A DNA stretch of 64,000 nt from JADFGZ01 sp965222345 (GTDB taxonomy: Bacteria > Acidobacteriota > Terriglobia > 2-12-FULL-54-10): positions 682,001 through 746,000 of the forward strand of contig CBDCTS010000007.1 of NCBI GenBank assembly GCA_965222345.1. The letters are read 5' to 3'. Shown here one piece after another: positions 43,991-51,849 of this stretch (the stretch's first letter is position 1; each line of letters starts with the position of its first letter). Made by a program: the position numbers and the translations under genes. The notes beneath the pieces were generated by a model. That model did not search any database and was not told the DNA's origin. It worked only from the letters and a program-made list of their open reading frames with translations.

Positions 43991-45082
43991 TCAACCGGCA
44001 GAAAACTTGCCCGCTTCTCCGGTCAGCCCATGCGCCGGAATGGATATTTTCTTCCCGGGGTCGGTCACGGCGAAGCCGATTCGGCGGCACTCCACGCCGT
44101 GGTCCCGCGCGATTTGTTGCGCCGCGCCGAAATCTTCCGGGGCGATGACAACGCAAAACCCGATGCCCATGTTGTAGGTGGCAAACATCTCGGCGTCCTC
44201 CACGTTGCCGTGACGCTGGATGAGCCGGAAGATGGGCTGAGGCTCCGGCAGTTGATCCAGCACGTAGCCGGCAGCGGCGCTTGCCCGGCTGAGGTTCAAA
44301 AACCCGCCGCCGGTAATATGCGCCAGCGCCTTGATTCGCAGCCCCGCGCGGAGCATCGCCAAGACTTCTTTCACATAGATGCGCGTTGGCTCCAGCAACT
44401 CCTCTCCGATGCTTCGTCCCAACTCTTTCACGTGGCGGTCCGGTGCCCACCCAAGACGGTCAAAGAAGATACGGCGGGCCAGGGTCAGGCCGTTGCTATG
44501 GATGCCGCTCGACCGCAGTCCGGCGATCACGTCTCCTTCCCGGATATCCTGGCCCGTCAGGACCCGGTCCAGGGGAACCTGGCCGACGCAACTGGCGACC
44601 AGATCGAAGCCGTAGCCGGGGCGGACGCCGTGAATCATCTCCCGCACCTGCGCGAGTTCTCCTCCGGGGATGGCGACGTTTGCCAACTCCGCGCCCCGGT
44701 GCAGGCCGCGGGCGATCGGCTCGATCAGGTCTGGATGCAGGGCTTCCACCGCAATGTAATCCAAAACCGACAAGGGTTCCGCTCCCACGCAGAGAACGTC
44801 GTTGACGTTCATCGCAATGCAATCGATGCCGATGGTGTCGTACTTGTGGAGCATCTGGGCGATGAGAATCTTTGTTCCCACCCCATCGGTCGATAGCGCC
44901 AAGCCGGCCCCGTTGCCAATGTCGATCACGTTGGCGAAATAACCCAAGGGGAGTTTCACGGCTCCGTGGCTGGGCCGGAGGCGGAAGGTCTGTTCGACCC
45001 ACCGGCCGAGCAAGGACAGCACGGGGCCCTCTCGTTCGGAATCGACACCCACGGCTTGATAGGTCAATGAATTTTCCATCAT
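43991..45082 (-). CDS. purM: Phosphoribosylformylglycinamidine cyclo-ligase (AIR synthetase)
   Basis: The 363-aa product is PurM, which makes aminoimidazole ribotide, the fifth step of purine synthesis, using ATP. Motifs include LSTDGVGTKILIA, IAMNVNDVLCVGAEPL, VAIPGGELAQ, FDLVASCVG, SSGIHSNGLTLARR and HITGGGFLNL. The frame is open upstream into the CBS gene; the ATG at 45082, two bases after that gene's stop, gives a normal PurM. It shares an operon with CBS and hyuAB, not with other pur genes. Confidence 0.95.
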   Translation of the reverse strand: MMENSLTYQAVGVDSEREGPVLSLLGRWVEQTFRLRPSHGAVKLPLGYFANVIDIGNGAGLALSTDGVGTKILIAQMLHKYDTIGIDCIAMNVNDVLCVGAEPLSVLDYIAVEALHPDLIEPIARGLHRGAELANVAIPGGELAQVREMIHGVRPGYGFDLVASCVGQVPLDRVLTGQDIREGDVIAGLRSSGIHSNGLTLARRIFFDRLGWAPDRHVKELGRSIGEELLEPTRIYVKEVLAMLRAGLRIKALAHITGGGFLNLSRASAAAGYVLDQLPEPQPIFRLIQRHGNVEDAEMFATYNMGIGFCVVIAPEDFGAAQQIARDHGVECRRIGFAVTDPGKKISIPAHGLTGEAGKFSAG

Positions 45083-45084
45083 TC

Positions 45085-45528
45085 TCAGGCGGGGTATTTT
45101 CCGGTAATGTAGTTGTCCAACTGCTGGATAGTTTCTGCCTGCGTGGAGATGATCGCTTTCACCAAGTCGCCAATCGAAATCGTGCCTACTAGTTTTTCTC
45201 CCTCGATCACCGGAAGATGACGGATGCGGTTGTCGGTCATGATTTGCATGCACTCATCCACAGTATGGCCGGGAGTCACGGTGATCACCGGGCTCGTCAT
45301 AATGTCCCCGACCAGGGTCTTTTTGGAAGATTTGTCTTTCAAAATGACCTTGCGGGCATAATCCCGCTCGGGGATGATGCCGACCAGCTTGCCTTCGGAA
45401 ACCACCAGGAGCGCCCCAACGTTCTTCTCGGCCATCGTGCTGATGGCCTCATAAACGGTTGCGTCAGGAGCAAGCGACCAGATCTGGCTCCCCTTATTTT
45501 TTAGAATTAGATGTACGTTTTCTACCAC
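45085..45528 (-). CDS. Two-CBS-domain regulatory protein
   Basis: The 147-aa product consists of a tandem CBS pair (Bateman module). The first is about residues 15-70 (APDATVYEAISTMAEKNVGALLVV..GKLVGIIPERDYARKV), the second about 75-135 (MTSPVITVTPGHTVDECMQIMTDNRIRHLPVI..KLVGTISIGDLVKA). Such modules bind adenine nucleotides and sense energy state. It is the first gene of the CBS-purM-hyuA-hyuB operon, which makes a link to purine pools attractive but unproven. Confidence 0.93.
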   Translation of the reverse strand: MVENVHLILKNKGSQIWSLAPDATVYEAISTMAEKNVGALLVVSEGKLVGIIPERDYARKVILKDKSSKKTLVGDIMTSPVITVTPGHTVDECMQIMTDNRIRHLPVIEGEKLVGTISIGDLVKAIISTQAETIQQLDNYITGKYPA

Positions 45529-45802
45529 AAGTCAAGAATTTCCTCTCCACGAGAGTTGCCCTATTTTTTCAGGCTCGCGGCTATCCGTCAAGGCAGAAAC
45601 ACCATAAAGCTGGGGGGGGCAACCGGACGATGGGTGCGCCGCGCCTGGTCGGAGTCGAAAACTCCCGTATCGGCGCTTGGGGAATGCCGGGATTATGCTG
45701 GCCGCCTGGCATTTTCGGGATTGTTGTGCGGAGGGGAGAAGCTGGCGAAAGATTGCGCTACAATGGCAGCAGCAGCGGGAATTGAATCCGGGGGCGAAGA
45801 AA

Positions 45803-46258
45803 ATGGACAGGATTGTCGAGAGGATTTTCATTGCTTCCGCAGGCGGCGCGGACATGGAAGCGGTGGAAGACGTGGAGGCGCAGGCCGGTTTCGGGCTGCG
45901 CGGCGACCGCTACAGCAACCGCAACGGCTACTGGACCGGAGTGGACGAGTGTCAAGTGACGCTGATCGAATCCGAGGACATGGAGAAAATCTTTCAGCTA
46001 ACCGGAATCCGGATCGAGCGCGGCGAACACCGGCGCAATCTGGTGACGCGCAACGTCAGGCTGGAGGAGCTGGCTGGCAGGCGGTTCCAGGTCGGGGAGG
46101 CCATCCTGGAATACGACCGGCCGCGGCCGCCCTGCAAATATATTGAATCCCTCACCGAGCCGGGCATGACCCGGGCGCTTATCCGGAATGGTGGCATCTG
46201 TGCCCGCGTCGTCCAATCCGGCGTAATCCACACCCAGGACCTGATCGTGGTTTTGTAG
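45803..46258 (+). CDS. MOSC-domain protein
   Basis: The 151-aa product is a stand-alone MOSC domain, the sulfur-carrier fold of molybdenum-cofactor sulfurases and of YiiM-like N-hydroxylated base reductases. It has GLRGDRYSNRNGYW, QVTLIE, RRNLVTRNVRL, and the likely reactive Cys in RPRPPCKYIE. The start at 45803 (MDRIVERIF) is family-like; an upstream in-frame ATG at 45677 adds an unrelated leader. A cofactor-sulfur role could serve the molybdenum hydroxylase at 13659-17378, but distance makes this speculative. Confidence 0.88.
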   Translation: MDRIVERIFIASAGGADMEAVEDVEAQAGFGLRGDRYSNRNGYWTGVDECQVTLIESEDMEKIFQLTGIRIERGEHRRNLVTRNVRLEELAGRRFQVGEAILEYDRPRPPCKYIESLTEPGMTRALIRNGGICARVVQSGVIHTQDLIVVL

Positions 46259-46309
46259 GATGCCGGGTTTCTGAAAGCTCCTCGGGGTTCAGCAAGGAGA
46301 TATCCAAGA

Positions 46310-46708
46310 ATGAAAACGAAAGTTTCCAAGTCCGAGCAGGAGTGGGAAAACCAGCTTACGCCCGAGCAGTTCTACGTATGCAGAAAAAAGGGAACGGAAC
46401 CCCCATTCACAGGCGAGTACAATGCCTGCAAAGAGGCCGGAATCTTCCGGTGTGTCTGCTGCGGCAACGAGTTGTTCCACTCGCAGAAGAAGTTTGATTC
46501 CGGAACCGGATGGCCGAGTTTCTGGGAGCCCGCCGGAGAGGAGAACGTCAAAACCGAGTCCGACCGCAGCCTGGGGGGCGAGCGAACCGAGGTGCTGTGC
46601 AGCGTCTGCGATGCCCACCTCGGACACGTATTTGAGGACGGCCCTCCGCCCACGGGCCTTCGCTATTGCATCAACTCCGTTGCATTGAACCTTGATCGGA
46701 AACCTTAG
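46310..46708 (+). CDS. msrB: Peptide-methionine (R)-S-oxide reductase
   Basis: The 132-aa product is MsrB, which repairs methionine-R-sulfoxide in proteins using thioredoxin. Zinc ligands C48, C51, C97 and C100 and the catalytic C120 in RYCINS are present, along with GTGWPSFWEP and the HLGHVFEDGP block. It has no signal peptide, so it is cytoplasmic. An AAGGAG site lies just before the start. Confidence 0.97.
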   Translation: MKTKVSKSEQEWENQLTPEQFYVCRKKGTEPPFTGEYNACKEAGIFRCVCCGNELFHSQKKFDSGTGWPSFWEPAGEENVKTESDRSLGGERTEVLCSVCDAHLGHVFEDGPPPTGLRYCINSVALNLDRKP

Positions 46709-46731
46709 CGGTTGGGAGCAGGTAAGTAGCA

Positions 46732-47859
46732 ATGGCAACCTTGCGGGGCATTATTGATAAAGAGGTTCGCGAGGGAGATCTGTACGAAAAGCTGGACCGC
46801 AACCGCGTGCGCTGCTATGCCTGCGGGCATTGCTGCCCGATCCCGGACGGCCAGCCCGGAGTCTGCAAGGTGCGAACCAACCGGGGCGGGACTCTCTATG
46901 TCCCGTGGGGTTACGTCGGCGGCGTGCAGTCGGACCCCATCGAGAAAAAGCCTTTCTTTCATGCCTATCCCGGAGCGATGGCCTACAGTTTCGGAATGCT
47001 CGGCTGCGATCTGCACTGCGCCTATTGCCAGAATTGGGTGACCTCCCAGGCGCTGCGTGATCCCGCTGCAGTGGCCTCCCTCCTGCGAGCCACGCCGGAC
47101 CAATTGGTTCGGGAGGCCCTCCGGCAGGGAGCCAAAGTTCTCGTCAGCACATACAACGAGCCGCTGATTACCAGTGAATGGGCCAGGGCTGTTTTCCAGG
47201 AAGCCCGCTCGGCGGGGCTGTCAACCGCTTTTGTCTCCAACGGAAACGGCACTGCTCAGGTGCTCGAATACCTGCGGCCGTGGGTGGACCTCTACAAGGT
47301 GGACCTCAAAAGCTTTGACGAGGGCCACTATCACCAGCTCGGCGGGCGCCTGCAACCCATCCTGGAGACGATTCGGAGTCTGCACCGGATGGGCATCTGG
47401 ATCGAGATCGTCACTTTGGTGGTTCCGGGTTTCAACGACTCCGGCGATGAACTGAAGCGGATGGCGGATTTCCTGACAAGCGTTTCTCCCGACGTTCCCT
47501 GGCACCTGACGGCATTTCACAAGGACTACAAAATGACCGATCCGGAGAACACCTCTCCGGAAACTTTGCTGCGGGCCGCTGATATCGGTCGCAAAGCGGG
47601 TCTGCGTTATGTCTATGCCGGAAATCTGCCCGCGCAGGTGGGCGAATGGGAAAACACCCGCTGCCCGGATTGTCAGTCGTTGTTGATCGAGCGGCGAGGG
47701 TACCGGATTCAGCGTTATCACCTTACCTCCTCCGGCTCTTGCCCGGCGTGCGGCAAAAAGATTCCTGGCCGGTGGGCGTCCTCTTTCGAGGGGCAGATCA
47801 CCGCTTTCCCGCTTTATTCCCGGAGGTCCCGAGTCTCCGATCCACTGCACAACCTCTAA
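46732..47859 (+). CDS. amrS: AmmeMemoRadiSam system radical SAM enzyme
   Basis: The 375-aa product is the radical SAM member (AmrS, PflA-like) of the AmmeMemoRadiSam group. The Fe-S ligands are C92, C96 and C99 (GCDLHCAYC). The N-terminus has a Cys-rich block (C28, C31, C34, C35, C45), VPWGYVGGVQSDPIEKKPFFH, and TYNEPLITSEW. The C-terminus carries a likely zinc ribbon (CPDC...CPAC). The two partner genes (AMMECR1 and Memo types) are not next to it. The reaction of this enzyme is not established. It starts 23 bases after msrB and is probably co-transcribed. Confidence 0.92.
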   Translation: MATLRGIIDKEVREGDLYEKLDRNRVRCYACGHCCPIPDGQPGVCKVRTNRGGTLYVPWGYVGGVQSDPIEKKPFFHAYPGAMAYSFGMLGCDLHCAYCQNWVTSQALRDPAAVASLLRATPDQLVREALRQGAKVLVSTYNEPLITSEWARAVFQEARSAGLSTAFVSNGNGTAQVLEYLRPWVDLYKVDLKSFDEGHYHQLGGRLQPILETIRSLHRMGIWIEIVTLVVPGFNDSGDELKRMADFLTSVSPDVPWHLTAFHKDYKMTDPENTSPETLLRAADIGRKAGLRYVYAGNLPAQVGEWENTRCPDCQSLLIERRGYRIQRYHLTSSGSCPACGKKIPGRWASSFEGQITAFPLYSRRSRVSDPLHNL

Positions 47860-48133
47860 TCAATAATCTGCTGGAGCGGTTCCAAAAATGACTCCATCGA
47901 CCAGTTTCGGGTGACCGCTTGCTTGCGCGCGCGGCTCGGATTGGCTTGGTCTACACTTTCAAGTGCTTAAGTGATCGAAGCAAGGGAGAGCCTGCTGGCT
48001 TGCTGTGGGAACGCTGCCCGTTAATCATTCGCAAAACCGTCTCCAAATATTCGCCGGGCAATCAAAGTTGAATCTCTTTGGCCCGGATTTAGGTTAGGAT
48101 GTAGGTTTCTGGCTGCCCGCTCCGCTAGCTTTT

Positions 48134-49048
48134 ATGAACGAGCCTTCTTCGATCCGAGTCCGCGTACCTGCCAGCAGCGCCAATTTGGGTCCCGGATTTG
48201 ACACCCTGGGGCTGGCGCTGAGTCTTTATTTGCGGTGCACACTCCGCAAATCCAAGCGGAAATTCAAGCTACAGGTTTCCGGGACCGACAACTCACAGAT
48301 ACCTCGCGATCAGTCCAATCTTGTCTTTCAGGCCTTTTCCCGTCTTGCAGGCGCCAAGTCCCGAGAGTCTGTGGAACTGGAGATCGTAAATGAAATCCCC
48401 TTGGGCAGAGGCCTGGGAAGCAGCGCGGCAGCCATTCTGGCCGGACTTGCGCTGGCCAATGAGTGCGAAGGGTTAAATCAGAGCACGGAACAGCTCATTC
48501 AGCTCGCTACGGAGATGGAAGGCCACCCGGACAACGTGGCGGCAGCGGCCCGAGGCGGGCTGGTAGTAAGCTGCCAGGCAGAGAACGGTCGGGTCCTCTC
48601 GGTGAACAGCGAGTTCAGCGAGCAGCTCGAAGTCGTGCTGGTCGTTCCCCAGTGCCGCCTTTCGACCGAGGCCGCTCGGGCGGCGCTCCCCGGTGAATAC
48701 TCCCGCTCTCAGGCCATTTTCAACCTGCAGCGCGTGGCGCTGCTGCTGGCTGCGTTCCGCGAGGCCAAAGCCAGCCTGTTTGCCGAAGCCTTGCAGGACC
48801 GCCTGCACCAGCCCTATCGCGCTTCATTGATTCCGGGGTTTGCTGATATCCTAAGGCTGCGGAATATTCCGGGCCTGCTGGGACTGGCCCTCAGCGGAGC
48901 AGGCCCCAGCGTGGTGTTGTTTTGTGACGGCCAAGCTGCCGAGGCCGGAGAGGCCGTCGCCGGTTGTTTCCGAAAGCGGCAGGTGGCAGCCGAGGTTCAC
49001 CGCTTGTGGGTTGATTCGCAAGGATTGGCTGTCGAGAAGGAATCATGA
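48134..49048 (+). CDS. thrB: Homoserine kinase
   Basis: The 304-aa GHMP-family kinase phosphorylates homoserine in threonine synthesis. It has VRVPASSANLGPGFDTLGLAL at the N-terminus, the ATP loop PLGRGLGSSAAAILAG, the EGHPDNVAAAARGG block and the C-terminal GLALSGAGPSVV. The stop overlaps the thrC start as ATGA. The 270 bases upstream hold no gene. Confidence 0.97.
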   Translation: MNEPSSIRVRVPASSANLGPGFDTLGLALSLYLRCTLRKSKRKFKLQVSGTDNSQIPRDQSNLVFQAFSRLAGAKSRESVELEIVNEIPLGRGLGSSAAAILAGLALANECEGLNQSTEQLIQLATEMEGHPDNVAAAARGGLVVSCQAENGRVLSVNSEFSEQLEVVLVVPQCRLSTEAARAALPGEYSRSQAIFNLQRVALLLAAFREAKASLFAEALQDRLHQPYRASLIPGFADILRLRNIPGLLGLALSGAGPSVVLFCDGQAAEAGEAVAGCFRKRQVAAEVHRLWVDSQGLAVEKES

Positions 49049-50433
49049 AGAAAGCCTCCGCGTGTGCAACAAGCATTGTAAACAGGACCACTGTTTCCTT
49101 GCGCTGTTTTGAAGAGAACTGCCGGGCGCGGGTTCCCATCGTCGAGGTACATCCGTTTTGTCCCTCCTGCGGAGGCCTCCTGGAGGTCCACTACCAGTGG
49201 GGTGACTGTGATCCGGAGGCCTGGAAGCAGACTTGGCGAACCCGCAAGATGTCCGACGATCCACGGGACTTGAGCGGAGTATGGCGCTTCCGGGAGATGA
49301 TTCCGTTCCTGCCGCCCGAAACCAGGATCGTAACCCTGCGGGAGGGAAATACGCCGCTGCTCGATGCTCCGCGAGCGGCTGGCTATGCGGGCCTGGACCG
49401 GATCCAATTTAAGCACCAGGGCTTTAACCCGACCGGCTCCTTCAAGGACAACGGCATGACCACGGGGATCAGCCAAGCCGTGGCTCTCGGCAGAAAAGTA
49501 GTGGCCTGCGTCAGCACGGGAAACACCTCGGCCTCGCTCGCCGCCTATGCCGCGACCGGCAGTTTGCAGGCGGTCATCCTGATTCCCGCCGGGCAGATTG
49601 CCACCGGCAAGCTGGCGCAAGCGCTCGAATATGGAGCGCTGACCATCCAGGTGGAGACGAACTTCGACGGCAGCTGGAAACTGCTTTCCCGGCTGGTGGA
49701 GGAAGCCGGCGTCTATCTGCTGAACTCCGTGAATCCTTTCCGGGTGGAGGGGCAGAAGACGATCGTTGTCGAGATGATGGAGCAGTTAGGATGGCAAGCT
49801 CCGGATTGGATAGTTCTGCCGGGAGGCAACCTGGGCAACTGTTCGGCAATTGGAAAAGGGCTGCGGGAGATGCAGCAACTGGGACTGCTCGACCGCATGC
49901 CTCGCCTGGCTGTGATTCAAGCCGAGGGCGCGGCCCCGCTCTATCAATTGTTTCACCGGGCCGAAGCCGAAAAAAGAGCGGTGCAGGAGCTTACGCTACA
50001 GCCGGTGGAGGACCCGCAAACACTGGCCTCCGCCATCAAGATTGGAGCGCCGGCCTCCTGGAAGAAGGCCCTGCAGGAGATCGTGGCCACCCACGGGGTG
50101 TGCGAGAAAGTCAGCGAACAGGAGATCGCCGATGCCAAGGCCGTGATCGGCTATTCGGGCATCGGTTGCGAGCCGGCCTCAGCCGCCACGCTGGCGGGCG
50201 TCCGGAAGCTGGTCGCAAGCAACGTGATCCGCAAGCAGGACCGGGTGGTGGGCGTGCTGACCGGAAATCTTTTGAAGGATCCCAATTACGTGCTGGACTA
50301 CCACCAAGGCACCCTTGCCCGTCCCGGCAACGGCAAGCAACTGCCGATTGAGCCCCGCTTTCCCAACCGGCCCGTCTCGGTTCCGGCCGATGTCGAGAGC
50401 ATCAAACGCCTGCTCGTCACAGGATCGAAATAA
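49045..50433 (+). CDS. thrC: Threonine synthase
   Basis: The 462-aa PLP enzyme turns O-phosphohomoserine into threonine. K134 in PTGSFKDNG is the PLP lysine; the phosphate loop is VLPGGNLGN. The N-terminus carries a small zinc-ribbon-like set of cysteines (C21, C26, C39, C42), as in class II-type long threonine synthases of many bacteria. Start ATG overlaps the thrB stop, so the pair is coupled. Confidence 0.97.
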   Translation: MKKASACATSIVNRTTVSLRCFEENCRARVPIVEVHPFCPSCGGLLEVHYQWGDCDPEAWKQTWRTRKMSDDPRDLSGVWRFREMIPFLPPETRIVTLREGNTPLLDAPRAAGYAGLDRIQFKHQGFNPTGSFKDNGMTTGISQAVALGRKVVACVSTGNTSASLAAYAATGSLQAVILIPAGQIATGKLAQALEYGALTIQVETNFDGSWKLLSRLVEEAGVYLLNSVNPFRVEGQKTIVVEMMEQLGWQAPDWIVLPGGNLGNCSAIGKGLREMQQLGLLDRMPRLAVIQAEGAAPLYQLFHRAEAEKRAVQELTLQPVEDPQTLASAIKIGAPASWKKALQEIVATHGVCEKVSEQEIADAKAVIGYSGIGCEPASAATLAGVRKLVASNVIRKQDRVVGVLTGNLLKDPNYVLDYHQGTLARPGNGKQLPIEPRFPNRPVSVPADVESIKRLLVTGSK

Positions 50434-50475
50434 TCTCTTCCCCGGCGTCAAGGCGAACCGCACCCTTTGCCCCAA

Positions 50476-51291
50476 CTACGCAATCGCGCCTTCCGAGAAC
50501 ACCGGAATGGGGCCAATCCGCCGCTGCCGAAAATCCTGTTCCAGCTGCTTCATCTCCCCCACCGTCAGAGGGTGCTGAAACTGCTCGTTGCGCTGGCGCA
50601 ACTCTTGCACGCGCAACTCGGTGAGTCTCTGTTTGGCCTCTTGCAAATCTTCCGCGGCCTGAATGGTTTTGGCAAACTCTTGAATCAGCTCGGGCCCATG
50701 GTGCAGCTCGTCCCGGGCGACGGCGTGCTCGTGCCGGGTGACGCGTTCGCTGTATTCATCGGTCACCGGAAGCTTGCTCATGACGTAGTGGAAGGCGACC
50801 GCAGCTCCTTCCCGGTTGGCGGCGATGAGGTCTCGCACCCAATGGGACCGAGCCTCGCCAGCCAGCCGCCGGGCCATCTGCACATAGCCGTAATGCTCCG
50901 GCCAGAGTGATTGTTTCAATCCGGGCCCTGGCCCGGAGGGTTCCCCAAAATCTCCATAGCCCCACATCTGGGGAACCTCGCAATGCTCGCCTCCCAAGTA
51001 CCAATCCAGAATCTTCTGGTAGCCCCAGTAATGCTCCGCTTCCTCGAAACTGTCGGCACTCGACTTCCGAATACTTTCGAGAGAGTCCATCTCCCTCGCC
51101 TTTCGCCACATCATGCGGGAGTGAAGCCGCATCGCGCCGTATTCCTTGGCCGCCTGCAAAGCCAGCCAGTGAACGTCCCGCTCGCGATTTCTCCGCTCCG
51201 AATACGCCAATGCCACCCGGTTGACGGCGCCGGTAAATGCATCCATGAGCCCGGCCAGCTCCTCGCGGACGGCTTTCTCATTCCCCGGCAT
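50476..51291 (-). CDS. Ferritin-like di-iron protein, family not recognised
   Basis: I cannot name this 271-aa family. It is helix-rich and has the residue pattern of a ferritin-like four-helix di-iron site: E50, E84-x-x-H87 (EEAEHYWGY), E161 and E195-x-x-H198 (DELHHGPE). Similar patterns occur in rubrerythrin-like, COQ7 and PaaA-like proteins. A Gly/Pro-rich loop (about 112-125) interrupts the bundle. The start at 51291 follows an AGGGAG site; an upstream ATG at 51414 adds an unrelated leader. It converges on thrC with a 42-base gap. Iron binding is inferred. Confidence 0.75.
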   Translation of the reverse strand: MPGNEKAVREELAGLMDAFTGAVNRVALAYSERRNRERDVHWLALQAAKEYGAMRLHSRMMWRKAREMDSLESIRKSSADSFEEAEHYWGYQKILDWYLGGEHCEVPQMWGYGDFGEPSGPGPGLKQSLWPEHYGYVQMARRLAGEARSHWVRDLIAANREGAAVAFHYVMSKLPVTDEYSERVTRHEHAVARDELHHGPELIQEFAKTIQAAEDLQEAKQRLTELRVQELRQRNEQFQHPLTVGEMKQLEQDFRQRRIGPIPVFSEGAIA

Positions 51292-51643
51292 ATCGCAACT
51301 CCCTTCTTTGACTTGAGTCGTGTCGCTTTGAAGACCTCCGCTTGTTTTGGAGTTCCGCAAAACCAATGGATGAAATTTCTCGGGAAAACAACGATGAAGC
51401 CGCTGGCGACACAAGAACGGCTAAAAGCGATTCAATAACGTGGGTTCCTATTGAGGTGGGTATTACAACAGGTGCGGTCTGATCACAACCGAACAATAAA
51501 TCAGTTCGATTTTTTAGGCTCCTGACCCATAAGGGACTTGCCGCTCGGCGCGACCAGTTCGAATGGGGAGCCTGCCGCATCGCAGCCCAAAAATAGCGCG
51601 AGTCCGACGCCGTTGCCCTCACACGCGATCGCTCCGCGTATCT
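51292..51643. other. Intergenic region upstream of the ferritin-like gene
   Basis: About 350 bases with no recognised gene; it precedes the minus-strand ferritin-like gene and so should carry its promoter, but no clear element was seen. It runs into the ankyrin tail remnant at its right end. Confidence 0.5.
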
Positions 51644-51769
51644 CTACCGCCTTTTTCCCCGCTCCGTAAAATATTCGATTCCGAAACGTCCTTCCACGCA
51701 TCGGCCAACCGGACCGGCCAGCGGGGTGGCGGCGGAACCCAATTTGCGGAGTAGCTCCGCCGTACTGTT
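51644..51769 (-). pseudogene. 3' tail of a third ankyrin paralogue
   Basis: The minus strand reads NSTAELLRKLGSAATPL, then GPVGRCVEGRFGIEYFTERGKRR and TAG. This aligns with the end of the ankyrin protein at 23395-25206 (PSTAELLRKLGAAKDPP..PVGACVLGRFGLDYASAKE) and not with the end of the adjacent ankyrin gene, which has its own, different tail. The fragment starts beside a C/G-homopolymer (12 Gs at 51778-51789) and is about 80 bases downstream of the ankyrin gene of module 2. It is the remnant of a third copy. Confidence 0.75.
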
Positions 51770-51849
51770 GCGGGGGCGGGGGGGGGGGGTGTATCAAGCC
51801 CCGGCAAATGGATTTTTCGGCCACCGACGGCAGCGATGAGGCAGTTCGT

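Noticed and set aside
51501..51824. A 107-codon minus-strand frame with a proline run
   Set aside because: The proline run is the translated G/C homopolymer and the rest is out of frame with the ankyrin tail, which gives a much better match in another frame.
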